NCBI GenBank assembly: GCA_016110215.1 | Contig: JADWQD010000008.1 | Span: 310,001 to 374,000 of the forward strand | DNA: 64,000 nucleotides | Direction of reading: 5' to 3' | Source: Capronia americana | Taxonomy: Eukaryota; Ascomycota; Eurotiomycetes; Chaetothyriales; Herpotrichiellaceae | Part shown: positions 23,906-33,893 of the stretch, in pieces | Layout of the letters: each line of letters starts with the position of its first letter | Numbering within the stretch: the first letter of the stretch is position 1 | Position numbers and translations under genes: made by a program | Notes under the pieces: model-generated | What the model was told of the DNA's origin: nothing | Database searches by the model: none | The model's input: only the letters and a program-made list of their open reading frames with translations

Positions 23906-24860
23906 ACTGGCTCAGGTCGTCGTACCTCGAAACCGGGTTGTAGATGCGTTGTGAGACGAGACCAACACAGGCAAGACGGATGAGCACGCTACATAACAGA
24001 GCCGAGATGCGCAAACAAGTGCCAGGCCGTCCGTTTATCTGTCGGAGCTGAAAGGCATATCAGGCAAATCTGGTGGAACGGTTGGAACGCTGGTAAATGA
24101 GCTGAGGTTTAATCAAGCCGGAGGAATTTCGGAGAAGAAGTCGTTCGTAAGCGTGGTACTCCCGGCCGAGTCCTCATCTGCCACTATACACCTGCACCGA
24201 GTGGCCTGTTGGTGGAGAGGGAGCAGCAAATGTTTGGGCAAAATAACAGAGTGTGAAGGAAGCAAAATATCACATGCCAGTCAGGGCCATGACATAAGGA
24301 TGCCTGCCATTAGGCCTCTTGGCACTATCCCTGCCGCTTTAGAGTTGGAGCTAACTGCGACAACCTCACTCTGAACTCATTGGCGCTTGACTCTCAAATC
24401 ATCAGATGCCCTCTCCCTTTGGCAAAGATCTCGTTTCCATCGTACGAGAACCACGACGTCGTGGGCGATCTCGAAATAATCGTTTCCATCCCCCAGCCTT
24501 TCTCCACCCGGAGAGACCTGTGAATCAAACCGCGATCTGAAGTCAGTGGACAGTATGTCACTGCTACTTCGGATATCGGTTCGCATTCACCCTGTATCGA
24601 GATATGCCACAAGGACCGACCACAGTCATGATGGATTGACTTTGCACAGACATTACTGCTGAACCGACGTCACTGCCTGTTTCCAAACCCTGTGCATCTT
24701 TCCTCCAGCCTTTGAAGAGTATCAAAATCTTCACGTTAGAATCCTCGCTATGCTGTATTTTACCCCATAGTACTGCACCCAGACTTTGACGAGAGACAAC
24801 TCCCTCATCCCAGCGCTAATGTTTCCACTTCATCGCCCACATTACCACGCGACAAAGCCA
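23906..24860. other. Intergenic, 0.95 kb
   Basis: Upstream flank of the acyltransferase gene and downstream flank of the ABM gene. Short frames (24153-24374 +, 24377-24612 -) lack any recognisable feature. Confidence 0.5.
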
Positions 24861-25235
24861 CTACTCCCTAATACTCTTCTCCAAGTACATATCGGCAGCA
24901 TAACTCCACCCCTCTACCCTCTCAGTGTACACCAACTCCCGTTCCGCTACCCACATAGGCCTCGTCACCTCCACATACGGCGTATAATACTCCTTTTTCA
25001 ACTGAACGTCTTCGAACCACTTCTGATCACCCTTCCAGACTTCGACGAAGCGGAATGTTCCCGGCTCGGTGGGTGAGTGGGAGACATCGAAGAAGATGCA
25101 TTCGGGCTCGCTGATGCACGATTTCCAGACGGGGCGGAGTGCAGCTAGGAAGGATGTAATGTTTGAGACATCAATGCGGATCGTGACTTGAAGGACGAGC
25201 TGGCCGGTAGGGATGAGGGTCTCTTGTGGGGACAT
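24861..25235 (-). CDS. ABM-domain protein (antibiotic biosynthesis monooxygenase fold)
   Basis: Small single-exon protein of 124 aa with the dimeric alpha+beta barrel (ABM/EthD-like) pattern: a first strand LVLQVTIRIDV, a helix with FLAALRPVWKSCISEPECIF, then FRFVEVWKGDQKWFEDVQLK and a final strand. Members act as cofactor-free oxygenases, heme-degrading or polyketide-modifying enzymes, or are of unknown role. The start ATG follows directly on a 5' flank with no upstream in-frame extension. It lies next to a class V PLP enzyme on the opposite strand, but no biosynthetic cluster is visible. Confidence 0.8.
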   Translation of the reverse strand: MSPQETLIPTGQLVLQVTIRIDVSNITSFLAALRPVWKSCISEPECIFFDVSHSPTEPGTFRFVEVWKGDQKWFEDVQLKKEYYTPYVEVTRPMWVAERELVYTERVEGWSYAADMYLEKSIRE

Positions 25236-26062
25236 CGTAGCTGTGACTTAGCACCGGATGGAACTTTGGAGGTGTCGTGCTCTCGTTGATGGCTCTTTAG
25301 TGTGGGAGAAGCGTCTTGCTACGATCTTGAGGCCATCAGAACGGTAGCACATCCCTCAAGACTCTTTATAAGCAGCCATGAATCTGCCTCGCAATCATCT
25401 CGCACGAAGTGACCCACCTTGTCGGCCGGCCTCAAACTTTCGATGGCCAAGATAACAGCCATCGGCGGAAACAAATACGCCGGCGTATTTGGGTTTGCAC
25501 CCATGAGTGTACTTACTAATGCCCTACCTCTCGGTACGCGCATGGTGCTGCGGCTGAAAGTCGAGTAGGTCTTTCAACTGCTATGGCTTGCTGGTAATGG
25601 TTTGTCAGCCAGCAGCCAGACATTGGTGGCCATCCAATGGGAATAAGTGGACGGTCCTCCAAGTTTCGATCCGGGAAAGCCGCCAAGGTGAAAAGCTACG
25701 TGGTACTGCCGAACACTCAGTTGCAGTACGAATCGAAATTGAAGAAGCCGTCGATCGATGCTGGAGGTATGTCTTCGCAGGAGGAGCATTTGTAAGTGAT
25801 GGAGATGCCGTTACATAAAGCTCGGCGGCGAATGTCCATCTCCAACGCTGCGGAGTTGGCCGTGACCTTCCTCCTCGAGCATAGTGTGGCATTGGACTCC
25901 CCGCCTCTGATGGCAACATGGTGTCTCGCGATGAACCGAGATTTCGAGGTAGATGACAGTCACTCGTCTCCGTGAGGTATCGCACAAGCGCGGCCGAAAC
26001 GTTGAGGAACAAGTCCGACCTCGAGCGCACGTTTCCCAGACCACTTTAACCACTCGAGAGCC
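25236..26062. other. Divergent upstream region between ABM and PLP-enzyme genes
   Basis: About 0.8 kb. Frames on the minus strand (25319-25543 and 25605-26030) are without domain or clear start and appear to be chance. It probably holds both promoters. Confidence 0.45.
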
Positions 26063-27325
26063 ATGGGGTCAACGAACTTCGAGGTATCTGCCATCCGGGC
26101 TCAATTTCCAGCACTGGACCAGAAACAAGTCTTCATGGACAACGCTGGGGGCTCCCAGGTCCTTCAATCAGTCATCACCTCGATATCCGACTATCTGTCC
26201 CGCACGAACGTGCAACTCGGCGCTTCCTACCCGGTCTCCCAAATCTCGACCAAAAAGTTCGACAGCGGTCACGTCGCAGGAGCAAAGTACATCAATGCAT
26301 TGCCTAGGGAAGTCGTTTTTGGTCCCTCGACGACCCAATTATTCCGGAATCTGTCCGTGGCGTTGAAGATAGACGCAGGCTCCGAGATCGTGCTGTCAAA
26401 CCTGGACCATGAAGCGAATCTTGCGCCTTGGGTTCAACTAGCAGAGTGGAAAGGCCTTACCGTGAAGTGGTGGATCCCAAGCCAGAACACAAGTTCAAAC
26501 CCCAAGCTAGAACCCGAGGATCTGAAGAAACTGCTCACAGACAAGACCAGGCTGGTCTGTTGCACGCATACGAGCAACATTCTTGGCACGGTCACCAATA
26601 TCGCATCGCTAGCGAAGGTCATTCATGAGACGAACCCGAACACGTTGTTTTGTGTTGATGCCGTGGCGTATGCACCGCATGCGGCAATTGATGTCAAAGC
26701 ATTAGGGGTGGACTTCTATTCCTTCTCATGGTACAAAGTGTATGGACCACATGTGTCAATGCTGTACGCTAGTGAGAAGGCCCAGAACGAGCTCCAGAGC
26801 CTAGGGCACTACTTCAAGACGCGCAATACACTGGAGGAGATGCTGGGGCTTGCAGCGGGGAATTATGAGTGCGTACAATCGATTCCCAAGGTCGTCGAGT
26901 ACATCCAACAAGTCGGCTGGGACGCCATTGCCGCTCAAGAGGAGAAGATCCAGGAGATACTGCTCTCTTATTTGCGGTCGAAGCCCGACACCATCAAAAT
27001 ATACGGCGAGCCTTCTTCAGATAGGAAGTTGCGGGTGCCGGTGATCAGTTTCCGGGTTAAAGGCCAGAGCTCGTTGGGCGTAATTGATGCGATCGAGGCG
27101 AAATCGGATTTCGGCTGCCGAAGTGGTCATTTTTACAGCAAGAGGCTGGTGGAGAATGTGCTCGGTATTCGTGATGGTGATGATGGCGTGGTCAGATGTT
27201 CTTTGCTGCATTACAACACAGTTGAGGAAGTCGAGGGGTTAGTAAAGGTGCTTGATGGTGTTATCGAAGAGGAAGCAGGAAAGGATGTGAAGGATCCGGG
27301 GAGGAAACATGTGGCAGACTGGTAA
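26063..27325 (+). CDS. Class V PLP-dependent aminotransferase, cysteine desulfurase-like (VC1184 type)
   Basis: Fold-type I pyridoxal-phosphate enzyme resembling cysteine desulfurase/selenocysteine lyase. Single exon, 420 aa, ATG in context GCCATGGGG. Visible features: N-terminal FMDNAGGSQV substrate-loop motif, DHEANLAPW near 117, TSNILGT near 170, the PLP-phosphate/cofactor Asp in CVDAVAYAPH near 200, and the Schiff-base Lys near 225 within SWYKVYGPH. The C-terminal domain has FGCRSGHFYSKRL, where an Arg normally binds the substrate carboxylate. The family is related to SufS but is distinct from mitochondrial Nfs1, and its physiological substrate is not established. No signal or targeting peptide is obvious. 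Confidence 0.88.
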   Translation: MGSTNFEVSAIRAQFPALDQKQVFMDNAGGSQVLQSVITSISDYLSRTNVQLGASYPVSQISTKKFDSGHVAGAKYINALPREVVFGPSTTQLFRNLSVALKIDAGSEIVLSNLDHEANLAPWVQLAEWKGLTVKWWIPSQNTSSNPKLEPEDLKKLLTDKTRLVCCTHTSNILGTVTNIASLAKVIHETNPNTLFCVDAVAYAPHAAIDVKALGVDFYSFSWYKVYGPHVSMLYASEKAQNELQSLGHYFKTRNTLEEMLGLAAGNYECVQSIPKVVEYIQQVGWDAIAAQEEKIQEILLSYLRSKPDTIKIYGEPSSDRKLRVPVISFRVKGQSSLGVIDAIEAKSDFGCRSGHFYSKRLVENVLGIRDGDDGVVRCSLLHYNTVEEVEGLVKVLDGVIEEEAGKDVKDPGRKHVADW

Positions 27326-27772
27326 GGAGGAGAATTGCTTCCCTATATATGAAAGTCGACGCCGCTGAAGACGAGCAGCAACCTGGACGGGATACAGAAA
27401 TACCATCGATTGTTGCTGTAGCGAGGCCGGGATGCGTTCAGTCTGCCAAAGGTCCGTCGGTATCACGGTCATCGTACGCTGTCTCAATTTGCTTGTGCTG
27501 AGATGGTCATTTGGCAGAGATGGAACCGCCTCCGGGTGTAATGAGTATGGTGATGAGCATCAGTCCGAATCTGGAGACCCACCGCCGAAAACAGCAAATA
27601 TATGCAGCAGCCAGGTGTGTACCTGCAGTCTTGTTAAATGCTTTCGCCCCAATCCCGTGCGTTAGTCTGAAGATATCCCAACAGTGAGGACGCCCTAGAC
27701 TCCAAAATTCCGCCTCTGACCGGGTGCGCGAGTTGGCAACGTGCGCTATCGATCAGGACTTTTGACTGTTAG

Positions 27773-28228
27773 ACTCTCAACGCCAAATTGGACGAGCTCA
27801 ACCACAAAGCCGTCCTAGATGGTGCATTCCTCAATGTTGTCAGCCCAAATCCGACCATTGTTCAAGCCAACGACGTCCCAGTGTGGGAGCAGGCCTTCAA
27901 CAATGACGTTTGTGAGTAGTCCTGTCTCAAAGGAGTGTCTCGTTCTTGGACGGCTTCATTGTCATATCTACTTTAGGGAACTGACAGGTACATATCCGCA
28001 GTACACCTGCAGCAATTTGTTGATCAGGGTGCCATTTTCAGCACTGCAGACATCAACACGGTCGTGGGCATCATCAATGGGATACGCTCTGCCGAAGTGT
28101 TGCCTGCGATCGATCAGTACTTCCAAGTGACCAAAAGCGTCCTTAACAACGGCCTGCAGCTGTTGGCTGTCAGGCCCAACAATCGCCCACCGGATCCAAG
28201 AACAGGAGGGAGCTGTAAGGTGGTCTGA
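27773..28228 (+). CDS. Doubtful small gene or gene remnant, partial
   Basis: Two exons with good phase agreement: 27773-27911 and 28002-28228. They are joined over a 90-bp intron with a strong GTGAGT donor, a CTGAC branch and a CAG end. The product is helical and hydrophilic: LNAKLDELNHKAVLDGAFL, then LHLQQFVDQGAIFSTADIN, then VVGIINGIRSAEVLPAIDQY, ending GGSCKVV. A further 5' exon may end at about 27723 (NSASDR) before a 49-bp intron. I could not find a start codon or signal peptide. The helical repeat of hydrophobic positions is faintly like small fungal cell-wall proteins, but I do not recognise it. It could be a pseudogene with a lost 5' end. Confidence 0.35.
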
Positions 28229-28906
28229 AGGTGGTGAGGCCCGCTGGTGCGATTGGACAAAGGATGGGGTTGGAAGAGGGTCACGCCAGTGCAAAGCAAA
28301 CCCATCAGCAACAGGGGTACAATGAAGCGTACTTGTACTGGCACTGGGTACCAAGCGCCCCGGCGTGAAAGTTTGTCGCAACGTGAGCCAAGAAAGAACC
28401 CATCAATATAGAATTCTCGTTTTTATACGAAGTAGATTGTCCTTATCCTATAGAAACGGCTTCCCATCCCAATACAATCGATGTTTAGTTGTGTAAATGT
28501 GTCTACAGTTTCTTTGACGCGGAGGGAACGAATCGGCAACAAGGGCAATGGCTGGAACGCGCGCGCTACGCCACAGGGTCTCTTGACCTGGGCCGTGGTC
28601 ATTCATGCAACCCAAACAACCTCAACAAGCCGTGATCTGAAACCGCCACGACTAAGCTGTCCTCTACAGCCCCCCGGCGAATCCGCTCTGCATTTCCACC
28701 TTCCCAAGACTACTTACAGTGGCTGGGAAGCCTGCAGAGAGAAGATGAGTTTCACGCTGGAATTCTCCGGCAAAGAGACAGCCTCACGTCAAGCACGAAT
28801 GTTCCTGGCCTTTGCCACGGCCACTACTCGGTAGACTCCTGCACGAGGCCGATAGGCGGTTGCACGGGTTTCATGCTGCACAATTAGCCCGCAGACAACA
28901 GGCAAC

Positions 28907-28912
28907 TATAAG
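28907..28912 (+). promoter_or_regulatory. Possible TATA box
   Basis: TATAAG about 115 bp upstream of the ATG at 29025, the likely start of the Cys-rich membrane protein. Spacing fits a fungal core promoter; inference only. Confidence 0.35.
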
Positions 28913-29024
28913 TAACATCCACCTGGCAACGTGGTTGTCGATCGCACTTTGTCTGAGCAGCCCTCTGCAGCACATTTGACTGGACACCTTGTCAACCGAG
29001 GCTCTGTCGCTCACCCATGTCAAC

Positions 29025-29867
29025 ATGTTGGCATCGACCACTTGCTACTGGCCAAATGGTGAAAAAGTGACGCAGTACAACTATCAGCCTTGTGATGCAG
29101 GCGGCGATCCTGACCATGCCGCGTGCTGTGATCTGCGGACGAGTGTGTGCACCGAAAATGGATACTGCTTGGGCAACGCAAACTACATCTACCGCGGAGG
29201 TTGCACAGACTCGACGTGGTTGTCTTCGAGCTGTGCGCAAGCTTGCAGCTTCCAAGGTGTGTGATGGGATTCCACCAGGCTCTCTCGCTCCTGTCCAATT
29301 GACTTGTGCTGTGGGAAAACAGTTGAAGCCGACCTCTCCAACTTCGCCAACATCTTTGATTGCGGTAATGGAACCGCAATGGCGACCAATGATCAAAGAT
29401 GGTGCTGCGCAACGGAGGATGGCTCAAGCTGCTGCCAGAAGACCTTCAACGTTGCCTTTGGCCGACCCTATTTCCCCACAAGCACGTCGACCTCGACCAG
29501 TGTATCTTCCTCAACATCGCCTCCATCCACCGTCAAGAGTGCCGCAACGACGACTGGCTCTACAGCAGCAGCGACTTCGATAACAAGCCCAAGCGCTGGT
29601 TCCGATGGGCGTACAATAGGGATCGGCGTTGGTGTGAGCGTGGGTATCAGTGCGCTGTTGCTGATTGCAACAATATTCTTGATCTGGAGGGAGCGCAAGA
29701 GGCGGCTTGCCGCCGAGCAAAAATACCGCGCCGTTGTTTCTGCCGACAATGCGCCGCAGATATACCAAAGACAAGAGATGGAGCAACCTGAGGGCAGCAA
29801 AATGGCCACAATGCGTGTTGGAATTCATGAAGCTCCGTCACGAACAATGTATGAGGTGCAAGGGTGA
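29025..29867 (+). CDS. Cys-rich single-pass membrane protein (fungal surface/sensor type)
   Basis: Model: exons 29025-29256 and 29323-29867, 258 aa, with a 66-bp intron 29257-29322, phase 1, joining a split Val codon. The outer part has about 14 Cys in the pattern TTCYWPNGE...CCDLRTSVCTENGYC...DCGNG...RWCCATEDGSSCCQ, like other ascomycete extracellular Cys-rich modules. It is followed by a Ser/Thr-rich stalk (~residues 110-165) likely O-mannosylated, one membrane segment near 170-192 (IGIGVGVSVGISALLLIATIF) and a basic stop-transfer RERKRR. A cytosolic tail of about 65 residues follows. A TTG at 28989 is in frame but not a credible start; no classical signal peptide is seen at either, so a short 5' exon may be missing. 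Architecture recalls wall-stress sensors, but a specific role is not readable. Confidence 0.75.
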
Positions 29868-30384
29868 TTGACCCAATGCATCCTGTTTTAGAGGGACCGC
29901 ATCCCGAATGTCAATCTGTAGAGAAGCTCAAGGTCGTGTTTTGGGAGCCCCAGTCTGGGAAAATGATCAAAATTTTCTTTTGCGCAGTCGCAGTCTGAAG
30001 CTTTCAGGAAGAAGACGGAACTTGTTTCTGTCTCGAGCCGAGAGCCTCTTCGGCCTGTAGTGCTCACATCACAATCGGATCATCAATACCCTGTAGTCTT
30101 TTCTGTTGGACGAAGTGAACATTAGAGTGGAAGATGTGCAGAGTCACGGAGTATTCACTCCTAGCAAAAGCCGGAATGGCAGTGTGATACCTCGTACATC
30201 GTACCTCGTACTCGTACCCTGCCCTTGTTATGTAAGCCGCGCTAGTCAGTATTAGGTAGCATGTTTGTGATTTTGGTGCTCATCACATTCAAGGACCGAC
30301 ACTCCATCTTCAATACTCTGGCAGAAGTCATTGGGCACCCACGTGTCGCACACCATTATTGTCGAATATGGACTCTGAGAATGC
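29868..30384. other. Intergenic, upstream of kinesin gene
   Basis: Contains repeated CGTAC/CTCGTAC motifs near 30190-30220 and no coding signal. It holds the 3' flank of the membrane protein and the kinesin promoter. Confidence 0.5.
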
Positions 30385-33360
30385 ATGTTGACGCCATCTC
30401 AGAAATGCCATCAATCCGCTAACATGCCGTCGCAGTTCGTGTCCCATCTCCCGCAGCCCACCAGATATGGGCATGCATCTCCTCAGAGAGCCATGGCAGA
30501 GATGACGGTGGCGGCGACCAACTCGCGCAGTAACATGCCTCCTCCACCGTTGGTTGGCCATAAGAGACACGGATCAAACTGTTTGTACATGGCCCAGGCA
30601 AAGAAGCCTCAGGTAGCGCTGACAGCAACAGTGCCTGAGCCGGCAGCGAAGCGGAAAACATTGGTCGAGCGCGCCGGCGAGACCAAAACAAACACATCAG
30701 CTCCTAGATTGAATGTCTCTGTCGGCGCTGGAGTCATGTCCGCCGCTCATTCTCGAAATCCCGCAGCGTTCTCCCAATCATACCGAAGCAATTCGAACAC
30801 TTCGAGGGAAGCCTCAGCATCCTCCTCAATATCTGCCTTCTCCGCGAGTGTCGGCAGCGGCATCAGACCTCCTGCGATTCGTGCCACCTCCAACCTGAAC
30901 CGACCGAAGTCTTCACTTGCAAGAGAACGAGGAACAAGACCCGCCGACTCGAGGCCGGAGACAGCACAAGGAACCCGAGGAGGAAATAATATGGATGGTC
31001 CCAATGGCAAACGTATGGTTTCCCTTACTTCTAAGCCCCAGTTTATCCCTGCTGCCCGTGTGCCCGTGCATGGATCCACGATCATCGTACCGAAACGAGG
31101 TGCTCGAAACATGATATGCCCGCCAACGGCCTTCCCGCGTGCTCGCCTTGATCGCAACGTCTCGACAACGACAATAACCGAGCGACTATTCGGTCTCTCA
31201 TTGGAACCTTCGACACCAACTCCGAAATCGCGACCTATGAGCCCTTCGAGACTACCTCGACCTTCGCCAACGCCTCGACAGCAATCGCCTGTGGCAAGAG
31301 ATCCATTCACTCCAAAGGACACCTTCACCCCGGCACCACTCCCTAAAGATCTCTGGACTAATACCATTCGCAAGATTAAAAGCCAACCATTTCTGACTAA
31401 AGACTCTAATCTAGTGACCTGGGATCCCGAAGAACAATATGGCAACATCGAGCGAATGTACGAAGATGTCTGCAAGCACTACAAACAAGCCATGGAGGAC
31501 AACATGGCGGCAAGCGAAATCAACACCTCATACAAGTCTACGATTGCGAGCCTCGAACAAGATCGGAAAGACTCGACTGAAGCCTTGATCGGAGTGCGGA
31601 CCGAACTCGAAACCACCAAGTTCAAGCTCGAAGCGGCTGAACGTTCACAGCAAGAGCTGAAGCGACATCAGGAGGAAGAAATTGAAGAACTGAAACGCTA
31701 TCACAGGATCGAAGTGGAGAATATCCGACAGACACAACGAGACGAGCGGGAGCGACTAAGAGAGGACCACAGAGAAGAGATCCGTGAGCTGAAGAGAAGG
31801 CTAGAGGATGAGCTCGAGAGTGAACGGACTCAGCGGATACAAGCTCTGAGTCAAGTATCCACACAGGGGGCGCTAGAAAAACAGCGACACCAGATGGATC
31901 TCGAATCAAAAGAACAACAAATCCGAAATTTGAGCGCTGAGATCGAGCGACTGAAAGCGGATCTTGAAAGAGAACGACTCCGCAACGACGACCTTCGACA
32001 AAACCTCTCCACCGCAGGCGACAATGCATTGCACATGGAAAGTGCTCGACAAGCATTGCAAGCTAAGATTGAATACCTCGAATCAGACAGCAAGTCTCAG
32101 TCAGAGTCCTATGCGGCAATGGAACAGAGGATGAACGAGGCACTGGCATCAGCAGTTGAGTGCCAAGAGAAGCTTCGAAAGGAAGAAATGCTGCGAAGGA
32201 AATTACACAATCAAGTACAGGAACTGAAGGGCAACATTCGGGTGTTCTGCCGCGTTCGACCCATCGGCGAAGAGGGCGAAGACACAGCCAAAATCACCTT
32301 TCCCGAGTCCGAGTTCGAAGAAGAGGAACTTAAGGACATAGAAGTCAAAGGCCCAGAAGAGACGAACAGTCTGGGCAAAGTCACCACGAAAACCCACCAA
32401 TTCTCATTCGATCGCGTTTTCAACCCGTCAGCGACGAACAGCGACATCTTTGAGGAGATCAGCCAGCTGATTCAGTCTGCGCTGGATGGCTACAACGTCT
32501 GCATCTTCGCCTATGGTCAAACAGGCTCGGGCAAAACGTATACCATGTCTGCTGATGACGGTATGATCCCGCGTGCGCTCCGACAAATATACAACACCAG
32601 CAAAGAGCTCGAGCCCAGAGGGTGGACTTATACCATGCAGGGTAGTTTCGTGGAAGTATACAACGAAGAACTACGCGATCTACTTGGGAAAGACGATGCG
32701 GGCAATAAGAAACACCAAATCATCCATGATGCAGCGACATGCGAGACGACCATCACAGATGTCACGACGCTGAATCTCGACAGTCAGGATCAAGTGGAGG
32801 GTATTCTTGCACAAGCTATGTCGCGCCGCAGTGTAGCGGCCACGAAGGCCAACGAGCGCAGTTCTCGCTCCCACTCGGTTTTCATCCTCAAATTACAAGG
32901 CGTCAACAGTATCACGGGCCGAAAGAGCAAAGGCACGCTCAACCTGGTTGACCTCGCGGGCTCCGAAAGACTGACGCACTCCAAAGTCGAAGGCGCTCGA
33001 TTAAAAGAGACCCAAAACATCAATAAATCCCTCTCCTGCCTCGGCGACGTGATCGGAGCATTGGGCCAGCAATCTTCCCATCCATCCTCATCACAGAAAC
33101 GAGAAGCTTCTTCAAGGGGCAGTTCGCCAACCCGTTCCTCGGCGGCCTCTGTTTCAGCCTCCGGTGCAACCGGCCACATCCCCTACCGGAACAGCAAACT
33201 CACATACCTCCTCCAATACTCTCTGGGCGGGAACTCAAAGACGCTGATGTTCGTCATGGTTGCGCCGGAGAAGAAATGTCTAAGTGAGACCATCACGAGC
33301 TTGAAGTTTGCGGATAAGGTGTCCAGGACAAGGATTGGCGTGGCGAAAAAGACGAGATAA
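30385..33360 (+). CDS. klpA: Kinesin-14 C-terminal motor (KlpA/Kar3 type)
   Basis: Minus-end-directed microtubule motor for spindle assembly and nuclear positioning. Single exon, 991 aa; the alternative ATG at 30424 would remove 13 residues. Residues 1-330 are disordered, Pro/Ser/Arg-rich and suited to a nucleotide-independent microtubule-binding tail. A coiled coil runs from about 375 to 610 (heptads rich in E, L, R). The motor follows the kinesin-14 neck: GNIRVFCRVRPIG near 615, P-loop AYGQTGSGKTYTM near 708-720, switch I NERSSRSHS near 821 and switch II LVDLAGSER near 853. The motor contains a Ser-rich insert of ~35 residues just before HIPYRNSKLTYLLQ, in the microtubule-facing loop 12 area. 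Motor completeness and C-terminal location make the family assignment firm. Confidence 0.95.
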   Translation: MLTPSQKCHQSANMPSQFVSHLPQPTRYGHASPQRAMAEMTVAATNSRSNMPPPPLVGHKRHGSNCLYMAQAKKPQVALTATVPEPAAKRKTLVERAGETKTNTSAPRLNVSVGAGVMSAAHSRNPAAFSQSYRSNSNTSREASASSSISAFSASVGSGIRPPAIRATSNLNRPKSSLARERGTRPADSRPETAQGTRGGNNMDGPNGKRMVSLTSKPQFIPAARVPVHGSTIIVPKRGARNMICPPTAFPRARLDRNVSTTTITERLFGLSLEPSTPTPKSRPMSPSRLPRPSPTPRQQSPVARDPFTPKDTFTPAPLPKDLWTNTIRKIKSQPFLTKDSNLVTWDPEEQYGNIERMYEDVCKHYKQAMEDNMAASEINTSYKSTIASLEQDRKDSTEALIGVRTELETTKFKLEAAERSQQELKRHQEEEIEELKRYHRIEVENIRQTQRDERERLREDHREEIRELKRRLEDELESERTQRIQALSQVSTQGALEKQRHQMDLESKEQQIRNLSAEIERLKADLERERLRNDDLRQNLSTAGDNALHMESARQALQAKIEYLESDSKSQSESYAAMEQRMNEALASAVECQEKLRKEEMLRRKLHNQVQELKGNIRVFCRVRPIGEEGEDTAKITFPESEFEEEELKDIEVKGPEETNSLGKVTTKTHQFSFDRVFNPSATNSDIFEEISQLIQSALDGYNVCIFAYGQTGSGKTYTMSADDGMIPRALRQIYNTSKELEPRGWTYTMQGSFVEVYNEELRDLLGKDDAGNKKHQIIHDAATCETTITDVTTLNLDSQDQVEGILAQAMSRRSVAATKANERSSRSHSVFILKLQGVNSITGRKSKGTLNLVDLAGSERLTHSKVEGARLKETQNINKSLSCLGDVIGALGQQSSHPSSSQKREASSRGSSPTRSSAASVSASGATGHIPYRNSKLTYLLQYSLGGNSKTLMFVMVAPEKKCLSETITSLKFADKVSRTRIGVAKKTR

Positions 33361-33893
33361 CGTCGAAATGAAAGGTGAGAACGGTGTGAAAGGGAATCAA
33401 AGTAAGCTGCACGCCAGAGGTGTGTTGGTGTTGGTGCTGAGTCCAATGTGTTTTGTTTGGTATTGCGTTTTCGAGCAGGCGGGTGCTTCAAGTGGACCCC
33501 TTGAATGGGATGGGTTTTGGATAGTGCTTTTCTTTCGGAATGATCATCATGGAATAGGTCCGGTGCGTCGCCAGCAGGGTTCGATATGGGATCGGGCCCA
33601 CTTGCTTAGGTCGGTTACAGGGCATTGGAAAGGGTGCTCACCAGGCAGCCCGTCAGCGAGGGGCCTCTGTCGTTGTGTATAAGACGGTGATCAATCTACC
33701 TACCTACCTACCTACCGACTGGGGACAGGCAGGTTCAGCCCAAAATGACATGACGATGCGACGAACAACATGAGACGCTTCGCTCCCCTTCCTCTATTCA
33801 GTTCTACCGTGTGCAGTATTGGGACAGTGGTATTTGTCCCGCCCGCCCTTCTCCCCTTATTGTATGTATCTTCGTTACTCTACCTGTACCGCC
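33361..33893. other. Convergent intergenic region
   Basis: Between the 3' ends of the kinesin (+) and alcohol oxidase (-) genes. It includes a CTAC microsatellite. No coding signal. Confidence 0.55.
33696..33716. repeat. Simple repeat (CTAC)n
   Basis: About five tandem CTAC units in the convergent intergenic region. Tetranucleotide microsatellite without a visible role. Confidence 0.8.

Noticed and set aside
25319..25543. 74-codon minus-strand frame near the ABM gene
   Set aside because: Short, unrecognised, and interrupted by donor-like sequence; not enough support.
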